Assembly: GCA_963678705.1 (NCBI GenBank)
Contig: OY783220.1
Coordinates: 1,137,001-1,201,000, forward strand
From: Panorpa germanica
Taxonomy: Eukaryota; Arthropoda; Insecta; Mecoptera; Panorpidae
DNA: 64,000 nt
Reading direction: 5' to 3'
The notes under the pieces were generated by a model. The model was not told the DNA's origin and made no database searches. It saw only the letters and a list, made by a program, of their open reading frames with translations. Made by a program: the position numbers and the translations under genes. Shown here in pieces: positions 11,509 through 21,590 of the stretch; position 1 is the stretch's first letter, and each line of letters begins with the position of its first letter.

Positions 11509-12329
11509 TGTTGTAAGTACGCATAAGTCGTACTTATCCTTCCTATTTTTAATATAAATGTTATTTATTTTATAAGAATTATATTATGTTATCTTTAATT
11601 TTAGTATTAATATTGTAATAAATAATTATTTGTATTTAGCGCTTGTAAACATTGACTCTGGTCTGTGGAGATTTTATATTGTTTAATGCTGGTAACTCAG
11701 TATTGGCACATTGTGATGTGAAATAAATCATTATATATTAATCTGCACGCTAGTCAGAAAGCCAGTCTTCTCCTGAGTCTCAACCAAGTGTTTACTAATT
11801 GTACTTCGTTCGTACAATACTCCAATTGTAACATCTAAGTATTCAATAGTGAGCACATTTTAACTATTAATCAAATTATAACACTAGAATTACATTTTGT
11901 TTTATATCTGGCATCTTTATTAATCCAATAAAATACTATTGTAATTAAGTACGTAGATATAATATTACAACGAATAAATGATATATTTTAATAAAAGTGT
12001 TTGTATTAATAGTAATAAAAAGATACTAATTGTTCAACCGTCGTATGTCGCAACGAGGTTACTTTAGACCGCTCAAGTATTCTCTAAATTGCAACAATAC
12101 ACCGTCTAAACAAGAATCCTATTAATCATCTGAAGAGACTTAATTCTTATCAACGTGAGTAATTCAAGAAGGTGGATGATCGTCAAACTGAAGAATCTAC
12201 TTCCAGAAACTAGCAACACTGCGTGATGTATTAGCAAGCTGAGTAATCTCCTTTTAGAACGACAATCCGACCTCTTTTTACAACATTGATGTCAGGTGTA
12301 ACATCCGCCCTCGAATCTTACTTACAACA
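11509..12329 (+). repeat. 3' LTR of the nested element
   Basis: An 821-bp LTR, nearly identical to 6860-7679. It ends ACTTACAACA and is followed by the target duplication ATAT at 12330-12333. Confidence 0.95.
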
Positions 12330-12493
12330 ATATCTTTGCTCCTATTGGTCGTAGCGTGATGTTATATAGCCTATAGCCTTCCTCGATAACTGGACTATCC
12401 AACACAAAAAGAATTAGTCAATTCGAACCAGTAGTTTCGGAGATTAGCGCGTTCAAACAAACAAACTCTGTCGCTTTATAATATTAGTATAGA
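12330..12493 (-). mobile_element. Helitron 5' terminus (unit 1, right piece)
   Basis: Read on the minus strand from 12493, this starts TCTATACTAATATTATAAAG, the same 5' end as the Helitron at 55300, with an A before it and T after it on the host side. It was joined to 6442-6859 before the LTR element split it. The first host-side base lies in the transposase remnant to the right. Confidence 0.85.
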
Positions 12494-12499
12494 TTTACA

Positions 12500-12979
12500 T
12501 TATAGTAAATGTTCAAAATGTTTGCCACCAGCATAAATACAGGCACGACATCGCCTTAAAAGAAACCTTTTTATTCGTCGAGCATATCGTTTACCTTTCA
12601 TATGATGTGCAACCTGAGTATTTTTTTGTCGAAGCTCGTCCAATGTTGCTACGGGTTTTGAATAAACTCTTTCTTTAAGACAACCCCAATAGAAGAAGTC
12701 CAGGGGGTTTAGATCGGGTGAATGGGGTGGCCATAAAATAGGACCAAGTCGTCCAATCCAACGCCCTGGATACTCTTCGTTTAAGTATTCTCACACAGGA
12801 CGAGCATAGTGAGCTGGGCAACCATCATTTTGCAACCAAATGTTTTGTAAATCACTTATGGGCACGTTTTTTAATAATTCTGACAAGTCATTTTGTAAAA
12901 AGTTCAAATAATTATTGCCATCTAATTTCCTTGTACCTAAAAGGGCCCAAGCATTTTTCCATTTAATATGTTCGTCCAT
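12500..12979 (-). pseudogene. mariner-like transposase, C-terminal half
   Basis: The minus strand from 12979 to 12500 reads as the DDE domain of an IS630/Tc1/mariner transposase. It has LQNDGCPAHYA with the second acidic residue, then GRWIGRLGPILWPPHSPDLN and PLDFFYWGCLKERVY, ending in EHLL and stop. There is one internal stop (TGA at 12791-12793, where Arg CGA is likely). Counting from NDG to PLD gives 41 residues between acidic residues, the DD41D spacing of rosa-type elements. The N-terminal helix-turn-helix and first Asp are not found, so it cannot be active. Confidence 0.8.
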
Positions 12980-13129
12980 AGGTTAATCTTAATTTGATAT
13001 TGGGATTTGTCTGGTCTCATTAGGTGCGGTTTTTCATTGCTCCAGCTATGTAGGTTATGAAGATTTAAATAACCATCTTCCTTGCAGGTTGTTTCATCCG
13101 ACTATAGAATTTTACCTAAGAATTGGGGA

Positions 13130-13223
13130 TCTTCCCTGACCCGTCCGAAAAAAAAAATCTTCTTTAAGGCGAAGTTATGCCTGTATTAATGCCGGTGGGA
13201 AACAATTTGAACATTTACTGTAA
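13130..13223 (+). pseudogene. second transposase C-terminus, inverted
   Basis: The plus-strand frame RRSYACINAGGKQFEHLL followed by TAA (near 13165-13222) is a diverged duplicate of the minus-strand end RRCRACIYAGGKHFEHLL. The two 3' coding ends face outward in one element, a sign of an inverted insertion or fold-back rearrangement. Confidence 0.7.
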
Positions 13224-14513
13224 TGTAAATAATGCAATAAATTTATAAAATGAATGAAAAATTGTTTGTACCATTTGTTTTAATTCATTCAACTATAAAA
13301 AACCTCTTTTGGGTATTGTAAAAATGATAACTATCAACAACAACAATTTATGAAATATGGTTCTTTTTTAGAAATAGTATGCATAATTTTTTTTATTGCT
13401 AGTTTTCCTGGAGTATTATACCATTTTGGAATCCTGAAGAGTTGCGCCAATTTTTAAAAAAAACTTGCCATAGTAGTGTTCATACTTTTTTTTTACACCA
13501 CGATGAGTTAAAGTTGACTGAAACTAAAAATCTTTAAAAATTTTAGGGAAAAAAATAATTTCGATTGATTGTTGTGTAAAAACTACTAGCTTTCTTGGAG
13601 TTTTAATGATTGATAGCAGTGCTGTTAAGGTTGCCGATGCAAAAAAAAAATCAGAAATATTTGAAAAATTGTGGTCATGGTAGTTAAAAACATCTTAAGG
13701 TGTTTCAATTTTCGAAAAAAAAATATTTTTTTATACGGCTTATCGTTGAATTTTGGGACACCCTGTATATTTACGCGATTCGTATGGTGTCTTTAAGACA
13801 TCTTTATGAAAATTATCTATTTCGTAGATAAAAAAAATTTCTAAATTTGATAAACTTATTTACGAATCGGAAAAAAAAATACAGAATTTTGTAAAAAAGT
13901 TCATAAGAAGTCACTTTCTATGTAATAAAAAAAATAAAAGATCCTTTGACAGAGAAATACCGCACATTCTTTACCAAGCGTAAAAGACATTAAATCGGCG
14001 ACTCTGTCAAAGTGACACTTTCTCTATATATTAATATTAATTCTAGGACACAATTTTAGTGTCCGTTTTATGGCCTACCCAAAATAAATGATCCATACAA
14101 GCAAATAAGGGTCAGGTCATAAAACTAAAGTACAAAAATTATTTTCAAATATTATTTTCAAATACTCTCAAATTAAAATATTACCACTATTTATATTTTA
14201 CTACTTCAGCCTCACTTTTAATTTCAATACTATCATTTATCACCATGTAACATTAGCCGACCTGCACAGGATCACAGGCCCGGACTTTATCTTTTATTTT
14301 TAGAATTAAGTATTAATTTTAAAATTGTATTTCACTTCTATATACCTATGTCTTAGTTTTAAGTTAGCTTAAGCCTGTATATAATTTTATATTTTTTTTT
14401 GTTTTCTTTTTTTTATCAATAAATAGACACGCGGTTTTCCCGTGCCGAGTCCAATATCCAGTATAACTTGTCCATTGTTGCTTGCTTGTCAACAGTGATT
14501 GGCTCTTGACTAT

Positions 14514-14714
14514 GCGAGTTAATGGGCTCATTAAGAGCCTGGAATCGCTATAGCCTCTTCGGGTGGAGGAAGAGTAAGTCCTGCCCTGTGCAGCTTTCTC
14601 TGTCGCTTCGCGACACACTCGCACCCGTTCGATCACTGGGGTTAAGCATCACAGCGGGCAGTCACAGTTTGGACGGGTGGTTAGTGCTGACCATCATCCG
14701 TCCAAACTGTGGCT
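14514..14714 (+). repeat. GC-rich module A with 5S-like fragment and hairpin (unit 2)
   Basis: This is an exact positional copy of 2887-3087. Module A spans 14514-14627, the 5S-like stretch 14629-14682 and the hairpin 14658-14714. I see no base differences in the 5S-like part. Confidence 0.6.
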
Positions 14715-15000
14715 GCGGTGACCGTAGTCGTGGTTCGGTGCCGTCGTGCACACGTCATTTGAACCGCGGAGACGGGGGTATGCGTATGGGGTTTTCGTTG
14801 ACATTGCACTTCCCTAGCCAATGGTGCGCAGTGTTCGGTGTCACCGCGTCATACTACCGGTAGTATTATTACTACCATTCCAGGCGAACACATTTCAGTG
14901 ATTTAATATCTAATAGGGGTATCTCCCCTTATCCAAGGTACCTGACTTCCTATAACCGCCCGTGTTACACATGCAGACGTAATTTCTGTGCCATATTTGC

Positions 15001-15153
15001 GCGAGTTATGGCCTCATAAGAGGCTGGTATCGCAAAGCTCCAGGAGTGGAGGAAGATTTTATCTTAACCAAATCATACTATACCCAGTGTAGTATATTAC
15101 TCGCACCCGTGCTAATAACGCGAAGGTCGCGGGTTCGATCCCCTCATGGGCCA
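15001..15153 (+). pseudogene. GC-rich module B plus tRNA-Ile 3' half (unit 2)
   Basis: This is a copy of 3374-3526. Module B is followed by the 46-base tRNA-Ile (AAT) 3' half at 15108-15153. It is truncated in the same way as the first copy. Confidence 0.75.
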
Positions 15154-18068
15154 ATTTTTATAAATTCTTTTAAAATAACTTAAAAATTGGTTTAATTAAA
15201 GCAGTCGGAAAGAGAAGAGGATATTCTGCATTCTGTGGATTTTATTCTAAAAGAAATTAGATGGGGATTAGAGAAATCATAGGCCTAGGATAGGATAGTC
15301 AAAGTTCAAGTAAATTTTTAAAGCGAAAAGAAATTGAAAATGAATTTTCATATTTTTATATTTTATATTATTTGATATGTAAAATATTTGATACGAGCCG
15401 CTGTACCATAATTAAAGTCACTTGACGAGTTGTGAAATATTGGATTGGTGTAAAATAGTCCTTCATTTTAGAAATCTGAAATTTGGATTCAGTCATGGGC
15501 GAGTTAACATGGAACGACCTACATATGTTTCATGTCACATTCTCATAAATTATATATTTTAAAACTCTCAAGTCAATAATTACTTAAAATATCAAATAAC
15601 AAGTGTTCCGTTCCTTAAATAAATAGAACAAATATCTTACTCTATCATAAAAGTCATAAATTATGTATTTTAAAACTCTCAAGTCAGAAACATGACCTTT
15701 GTAACCTATGTAGTAGAATCCCACACAAATTCTAAGGAATCACTTGACAATTGACTAAGGGTTCTGCCCTTGGGTTGATATACAACATTAGTATATATAT
15801 AGTTCGTAAAGATATAATGAGTTCACTTACACTGATACTTTCTCAAAGGATCTCTATAGAAATACCTCAACCGTAGTACGTGTTTCTTTGATTCAGTAAT
15901 GGTCAATTTCTATCGCAGATTATTGACATTACCTTAATTTTAATTTTAAAATACAAAAGTATAAATTACAAAAGAAAGAAATCAAAATTAAATAAAATAT
16001 ATAATAAAATATAAATAAATAAACTTAAATAATTGTTTTATTTACGTCGATTACGACATATGAATTAATAAGTAAATTAACCACCAAATATAAATTTGTT
16101 AATTACTTTCGGCTCCCAGAAAGTATACATTAACTGGCGCATTGAGGCGGGGGCCCTATAACGTAGATTGGTAGATGTTTTCAATCGGTCCATGGAGGAT
16201 TGTTGTTTTTGTAATGATTCTATTCTTCTAACGTCTTCACAATAAACAAGATGGAAAAATGGGTCTTTTTGTTCGTGTGTTCTTTTTTGTTAGACTTAAC
16301 CGCATTGTATGTTAGATGGATCGCAAGGAAAATTATATCAAGGTGAAAGGAGATTGGCGGCTTATCAAAGTACTTTCAGTAAAACGAGCTTTTCAATATA
16401 TGCAGCTATTTGATGATTTAGAAAACGATTAAGTCTATTGAAAAGTAAGAATAATATCGTCTAAGGGTGGGAAAGTTATGAGAAAAACTATGAGCTCAAT
16501 AAATACTTAAAAAAGTTATTTGATTTTAAATAACACTATATTATTTAATAAGAAAGGAATGTATATGATATTGTATAAATTAGAAGAATTAGTGTTAGCC
16601 TGTTTTCTTAGTTGCGTTCTTTATTATTCTCACATGGAATGAGGTAACACCACCTAAATACAAGGCTTAACAGAGTTTTGTCGAAAATACTGTAACTTCA
16701 CGCGTTGTTGCCCATACCACTAAAAATACGGAGGGGCGCTTTTAGGGGCTTTATATTTTTAGGAACTTTTTGATTTACAAGTATAGGCCATGGGATAATG
16801 CCAATCTAGACAATCATGTTCATTTGTTGGCTTAGTGACTAGTACAATTAGTCCTCCTAATTAAAAACACAGAGTAATTAAAAAATCGCATTTATTTTTA
16901 TATTTAAATTGTTTATTTGATTTGTTATTATTTATAATTAGTTATCATTAAGATATCATTATTAAAAACTTTAAAACTCTTATTTGTTTATAAAGTGACC
17001 TTTCATTTTCAAATAGAGTAAGTATAATTGCTTTACAATAACATAATTTTGAGGTTATAAAATTTATTTATTATCAATATAATTAATACGTCTTTTATTT
17101 TATGTTTTAGAATGCGATGCAGGGATAAATGAAATCAACAATCATTTATAGGAGACTTCAAACAACAATACTGAGATAGGTGCAAATGACAGATGCCATA
17201 ATTTTGTTGTGTCTTAAGAGCAGGGGGCCCTCACTTAAAATAAATTCCTCGACATGAAAAAAACCGCTTACTTGATGCTCTATATCTTCTATGAACTAAA
17301 CTTGAAAGTACGGATGCGGATGCGCCAAGTATTGCAACAGTAGCGACAATTTCTGTTGACGGAAAAAATGGCAGCCGCTCATATGAAATATTTAGAGAAC
17401 AGAGACTACCACTGTTGACCCGAAGAACGCATTTTTTCTTTGAGTATGTTGAGTAACATGTTTCTTTTATTTATAATTTTATGTTTAGTAAACAAAATAA
17501 ACGATTTTCTTAACAATATTATTTATTTCACAGATGTATTGATATAACATTGTTGGTATTTTTGTATTAAAATGTTGTTGTATAGAATGAAAAGATTAAA
17601 AATTGTTACTTTAATAAATTAAGGTTGTTTTTATTTTTATTTTAGTTTCACAATTATTTTATGTACCATAATATGGAAAGAGCCAATGCATGTAATTTCA
17701 TATTTACACTTACTATTATTTTGTATGGTGGCTCGAAGACCAATCCGTCAAATTGTTAAAACATTTGCTGTATCGTAGAGAAAATAATTAATGAAATTAA
17801 TAAATAATTAATAAATAACTAAGACTTTTGGCGTTCTCGAATTTTCTTTTGAATTTTCTGAAAACCCGTAAATTTGGAAAACTAAAAAAAAATTTTTGCT
17901 CCCCAAATTTTTTCTATCCCCCTTTTTTAATTTTTAATTTAAGAAAAATGTCTGCATTAAACTCCGTCATAATACACATGTTTAAACTTAAACAATATTT
18001 AAACTTTCAAATTAGGACGAATTAAAAGTTATAAAGGAAAAAGTGATTATTTTTTTTATTTTACAAAA
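15154..18068. other. AT-rich non-coding part of unit 2
   Basis: Duplicate of 3527-6441; no gene or RNA is recognisable in it. Confidence 0.5.
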
Positions 18069-18646
18069 TAATTATATCGCATAAACAAATTAGCGCTGCA
18101 TTCAACCGTTCAGTAGGGAGCCGACCGCGCGAGTGACCCGCGCGGCATGGTATCTCGTTGAGCTACACCCCCCTCCCGGCTTGCCCGCAAGCACCGCCTC
18201 TCTACCGCCGCGCCGGCCAGCGCAGAGAGCGAGTTGGTTTTGTTTGGGAGTTATTTATCATTGTAATCTTTAAAGTTTTTTGTTGAAATACCATAAAAAC
18301 GGTTTTTGTGAGTTAATCTTAAAAGATAGACATATACTATCGCGGACTGTTTTTTAGATCATTAAAAGAGCTATTATTCTTTAATACATATTTTTTGTGT
18401 ATCTTGAACCGTTTTCACGGCGCACGCAACGGAAGGCTTCAAAGATGAAATAATTTCTCCCGTTTTTTACACATTTACCACTATATCTTTGCTCCTATTG
18501 GTCGTAGCGTGATGTTATATAGCCTATAGCCTTCCTCGATAACTGGACTATCCAACACAAAAAGAATTAGTCAATTCGAACCAGTAGTTTCGGAGATTAG
18601 CGCGTTCAAACAAACAAACTCTGTCGCTTTATAATATTAATATAGA
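18069..18646 (-). mobile_element. Helitron 5' part (unit 2, uninterrupted)
   Basis: On the minus strand this starts TCTATATTAATATTATAAAG at 18646 and matches the Helitron at 55300-55880. It has the same left breakpoint as unit 1 and no recognisable 3' end. It contains the intact CTATAT at 18481-18486 that marks the LTR insertion site of unit 1. Confidence 0.85.
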
Positions 18647-18652
18647 TTTACA

Positions 18653-19132
18653 TTATAGTAAATGTTCAAAATGTTTGCCACCAGCATAAATACAGGCACG
18701 ACATCGCCTTAAAAGAAACCTTTTTATTCGTCGAGCATATCGTTTACCTTTCATATGATGTGCAACCTGAGTATTTTTTTGTCGAAGCTCGTCCAATGTT
18801 GCTACGGGTTTTGAATAAACTCTTTCTTTAAGACAACCCCAATAGAAGAAGTCCAGGGGGTTTAGATCGGGTGAATGGGGTGGCCATAAAATAGGACCAA
18901 GTCGTCCAATCCAACGCCCTGGATACTCTTCGTTTAAGTATTCTCACACAGGACGAGCATAGTGAGCTGGGCAACCATCATTTTGCAACCAAATGTTTTG
19001 TAAATCACTTATGGGCACGTTTTTTAATAATTCTGACAAGTCATTTTGTAAAAAGTTCAAATAATTATTGCCATCTAATTTCCTTGTACCTAAAAGGGCC
19101 CAAGCATTTTTCCATTTAATATGTTCGTCCAT
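18653..19132 (-). pseudogene. mariner-like transposase, C-terminal half (unit 2)
   Basis: Duplicate of 12500-12979 with the same internal TGA, so the mutation predates the duplication. The surrounding element runs 18647-19927, with the terminal motif at 19914-19927 and the inverted second C-terminus near 19283-19376. Confidence 0.8.
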
Positions 19133-20239
19133 AGGTTAATCTTAATTTGATATTGGGATTTGTCTGGTCTCATTAGGTGCGGTTTTTCATTGCTCCAGCT
19201 ATGTAGGTTATGAAGATTTAAATAACCATCTTCCTTGCAGGTTGTTTCATCCGACTATAGAATTTTACCTAAGAATTGGGGATCTTCCCTGACCCGTCCG
19301 AAAAAAAAAATCTTCTTTAAGGCGAAGTTATGCCTGTATTAATGCCGGTGGGAAACAATTTGAACATTTACTGTAATGTAAATAATGCAATAAATTTATA
19401 AAATGAATGAAAAATTGTTTGTACCATTTGTTTTAATTCATTCAACTATAAAAAACCTCTTTTGGGTATTGTAAAAATGATAACTATCAACAACAACAAT
19501 TTATGAAATATGGTTCTTTTTTAGAAATAGTATGCATAATTTTTTTTTATTGCTAGTTTTCCTGGAGTATTATACCATTTTGGAATCCTGAAGAGTTGCG
19601 CCAATTTTTAAAAAAAACTTGCCATAGTAGTGTTCATACTTTTTTTTTACACCACGATGAGTTAAAGTTGACTGAAACTAAAAATCTTTAAAAATTTTAG
19701 GGAAAAAAATAATTTCGATTGATTGTTGTGTAAAAACTACTAGCTTTCTTGGAGTTTTAATGATTGGGATGGATAGCAGTGCTGTTAAGGTTGCCGATGC
19801 AAAAAAAAAATCAGAAATATTTGAAAAATTGTGGTCATGGTAGTTAAAAACATCTTAAGGTGTTTCAATTTTCGAAAAAAAAATATTTTTTTATACGGCT
19901 TATCGTTGAATTTTGGGACACCCTGTATATTTACGCGATTCGTATGGTGTCTTTAAGACATCTTTATGAAAATTATCTATTTCGTAGATAAAAAAAATTT
20001 CTAAATTTGATAAACTTATTTACGAATCGGAAAAAAAAATACAGAATTTTGTAAAAAAGTTGGTCAAAAGACGCATGAATTGAAAATATTTTTTATTTTG
20101 TTAAAAAGAATATATTTTTTTAGTCAGTTTATATGAAAAATTAATTGTTTTTATATGTAAAATTTATATAGAACGAGTTAAATATTTCAATTTAAAAATA
20201 GAATATAAATTTGATATGAAATTAAAGCCACACACAAAA

Positions 20240-20391
20240 GACAGTCGTCGCTTGCAACGGGGGCAAACTCTAGTGTTATTATATTGTATTAAACTATGAT
20301 ATAATATAAACAGAGAGAATTTTGAGGCCACGGTAACCTCATTTAGTTATATATCTACTAGAGTTTACCCCCATCGCAAGCGACGAATGAC
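20240..20391. mobile_element. fold-back MITE-like element
   Basis: About 34 bp at 20240-20274 (GTCGTCGCTTGCAACGGGGG then CAAACTCTAGT) is repeated inverted at 20357-20391 with a few mismatches, around a centre of about 80 bp. One arm of the same repeat recurs at 25906-25950, and the adjacent AT-rich sequence recurs inverted at 25031-25140, so related arms flank the LINE on both sides. No transposase is present. Confidence 0.7.
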
Positions 20392-20528
20392 GTTTTTTCG
20401 TGGAATAAACATCCTTTCCGCGCATTTAAAAATAAATGTATTTAAAAATTATTTAAATAATTTATATTATTTAAATAAATTATCATAAATTAATAAATAG
20501 GTGTAAGAATTTGATTTGATTAAAAAAA

Positions 20529-21563
20529 ATGGAAAATAATAATAGGAAAAACACCTTAAGTGTAGACTTCATCGAAGTGATTTATAGAATGACGTTTACC
20601 GAATTACACTTATTTTTAAAAAACGATTTAAAATTATCAGTGGAAGATGTGATGGCAATTCAAGTGAATGGAAACAAGATGATGAAAATTGCAGAACATT
20701 TATTAATTGATAACATTATTGAAATGACAAATGGGAAAATAATTTACAAAGGTACGGATGACAATAATTATAATGTGTATATAGAAAGAGCCGATAAATT
20801 CACAATTGTAAGAATGCACAATATAGAATATGAAATTCAAGATATAACGATACAACACGCACTAAAAGGATATGGTACAGTTATTAGCATCAAAAAAGAA
20901 ACTTGGGGTAGAGATATGCCTTTCCCAGTTTATAACGGAACAAGATCAATAAAGATGATTTTAAAGAAAGAAATCCCATCGTACATACCAATGATTGGCA
21001 GAAAGGTTTGGGTTAGCTATGCTACCCAAAAGAAAACTTGTACGTTTTGTGATAGAGAAGACCATTTAGGACAAGATTGCCCTACTAAAATTAGCAACAG
21101 AATAAATTCAAATGGTTTCGCACGCAGCTATGCAGCCATTGCGGGGAATACAATGAATGACAAAGCGGTAACTGATTGTGTTGTTCCAACTGAATCAAAA
21201 AATGAAGAATTAAGTTTTGTCAATAATTCAATTTTTCCACCCTTAATGCCAAAGAATACGCAAAATGAAACAAAAATCATTTCAACAGCTATTAATGATG
21301 ATACTATTGCGATTGTAAATAATAATGATAATTTGTCCAAAATTCCTACAGCACACAAAGAAATTAAGAGAAAAATTGTAGAATCATCGTCAAATGAAGA
21401 TACTTTGGCAAATTCTGAAATTGTAGATTGCTCAGATAATTCCGCTGCATCCAAAATGGATATAGGATTGGAAAAAAAAGATAAGAAAAATAACAAAAGA
21501 CCAAAGAAACAAAAAAAAGTGACAGGAAAAGCAATGGATATAAAAGATAAAACAATTGAATAA
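20529..21563 (+). CDS. LINE ORF1 protein (L1/Tx1-like element)
   Basis: This 344-residue frame lies 27 bases before the endonuclease frame of the same LINE. Around residue 170 it has a CCHC knuckle (CTFCDREDHLGQDC), the nucleic-acid-binding motif of LINE ORF1 proteins. The last ~60 residues are very lysine-rich (KKDKKNNKRPKKQKK). The start at 20529 is the first ATG and follows an A-rich run. The protein would bind the element RNA. The frame is open, although ORF2 downstream is broken. Confidence 0.85.
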   Translation: MENNNRKNTLSVDFIEVIYRMTFTELHLFLKNDLKLSVEDVMAIQVNGNKMMKIAEHLLIDNIIEMTNGKIIYKGTDDNNYNVYIERADKFTIVRMHNIEYEIQDITIQHALKGYGTVISIKKETWGRDMPFPVYNGTRSIKMILKKEIPSYIPMIGRKVWVSYATQKKTCTFCDREDHLGQDCPTKISNRINSNGFARSYAAIAGNTMNDKAVTDCVVPTESKNEELSFVNNSIFPPLMPKNTQNETKIISTAINDDTIAIVNNNDNLSKIPTAHKEIKRKIVESSSNEDTLANSEIVDCSDNSAASKMDIGLEKKDKKNNKRPKKQKKVTGKAMDIKDKTIE

Positions 21564-21590
21564 CCTTAATTTATTTAATATCTTATTAAT

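Larger units (their letters stand above)
6860..12329 (+). mobile_element. Ty3/gypsy-type LTR retrotransposon (nested, incomplete fossil)
   Basis: A 5.47-kb element with two near-identical LTRs is flanked by the 4-bp duplication ATAT. The unoccupied site is preserved in unit 2 at 18481-18490, so its limits are exact. Recognisable parts are a primer site after the 5' LTR, a gag-like region of DUF1759 type, a CCHC knuckle, an aspartic protease, part of a reverse transcriptase, and a purine tract before the 3' LTR. The coding part is incomplete, so the element looks broken and non-autonomous. The partial copy at 1-1966 shares this organisation, which suggests the incomplete form itself multiplied. 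LTR similarity says it is young. Confidence 0.93.
12494..13767 (-). mobile_element. mariner-like (IS630/Tc1) element, rearranged
   Basis: This is a remnant of a DNA transposon. The right end TGGGACACCCTGTA (13754-13767) is the terminal motif seen in many mariner-type elements, and the left end is cut off by the Helitron at 12493. The minus strand carries the C-terminal half of a transposase. At 13130-13230 the same transposase C-terminus occurs again on the plus strand, so the element holds two 3' coding ends in opposite directions, with about 80 bp of imperfect inverted repeat (12493-12575 against 13150-13230). It is inactive. The second copy is at 18647-19927. Confidence 0.75.
2281..13901. 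repeat. tandem duplication, unit 1 (interrupted by LTR element)
   Basis: Unit 1 runs 2281-6859 and resumes at 12334-13901. It matches unit 2 (13908-20061) base for base, apart from a handful of substitutions and 1-6 base indels over about 6.15 kb. The interruption is the LTR element at 6860-12329 plus its 4-base target duplication. Units 1 and 2 are separated by six extra bases, CATAAG (13902-13907). The unit contains the GC-rich 5S/tRNA-like segment, the Helitron 5' end and the mariner-like transposase remnant described separately. Confidence 0.93.
13908..20061. repeat. tandem duplication, unit 2 (uninterrupted)
   Basis: This is the second direct copy of the block at 2281-13901. It starts at the shared AAGTCACTTT and ends at the shared GTAAAAAAGTT, after which the sequence becomes unique. 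At 18481-18486 it keeps the undisturbed CTATAT site that in unit 1 is split by the LTR element. Either a recent segmental duplication or two haplotypes placed end to end in the assembly would give this picture. Confidence 0.93.
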
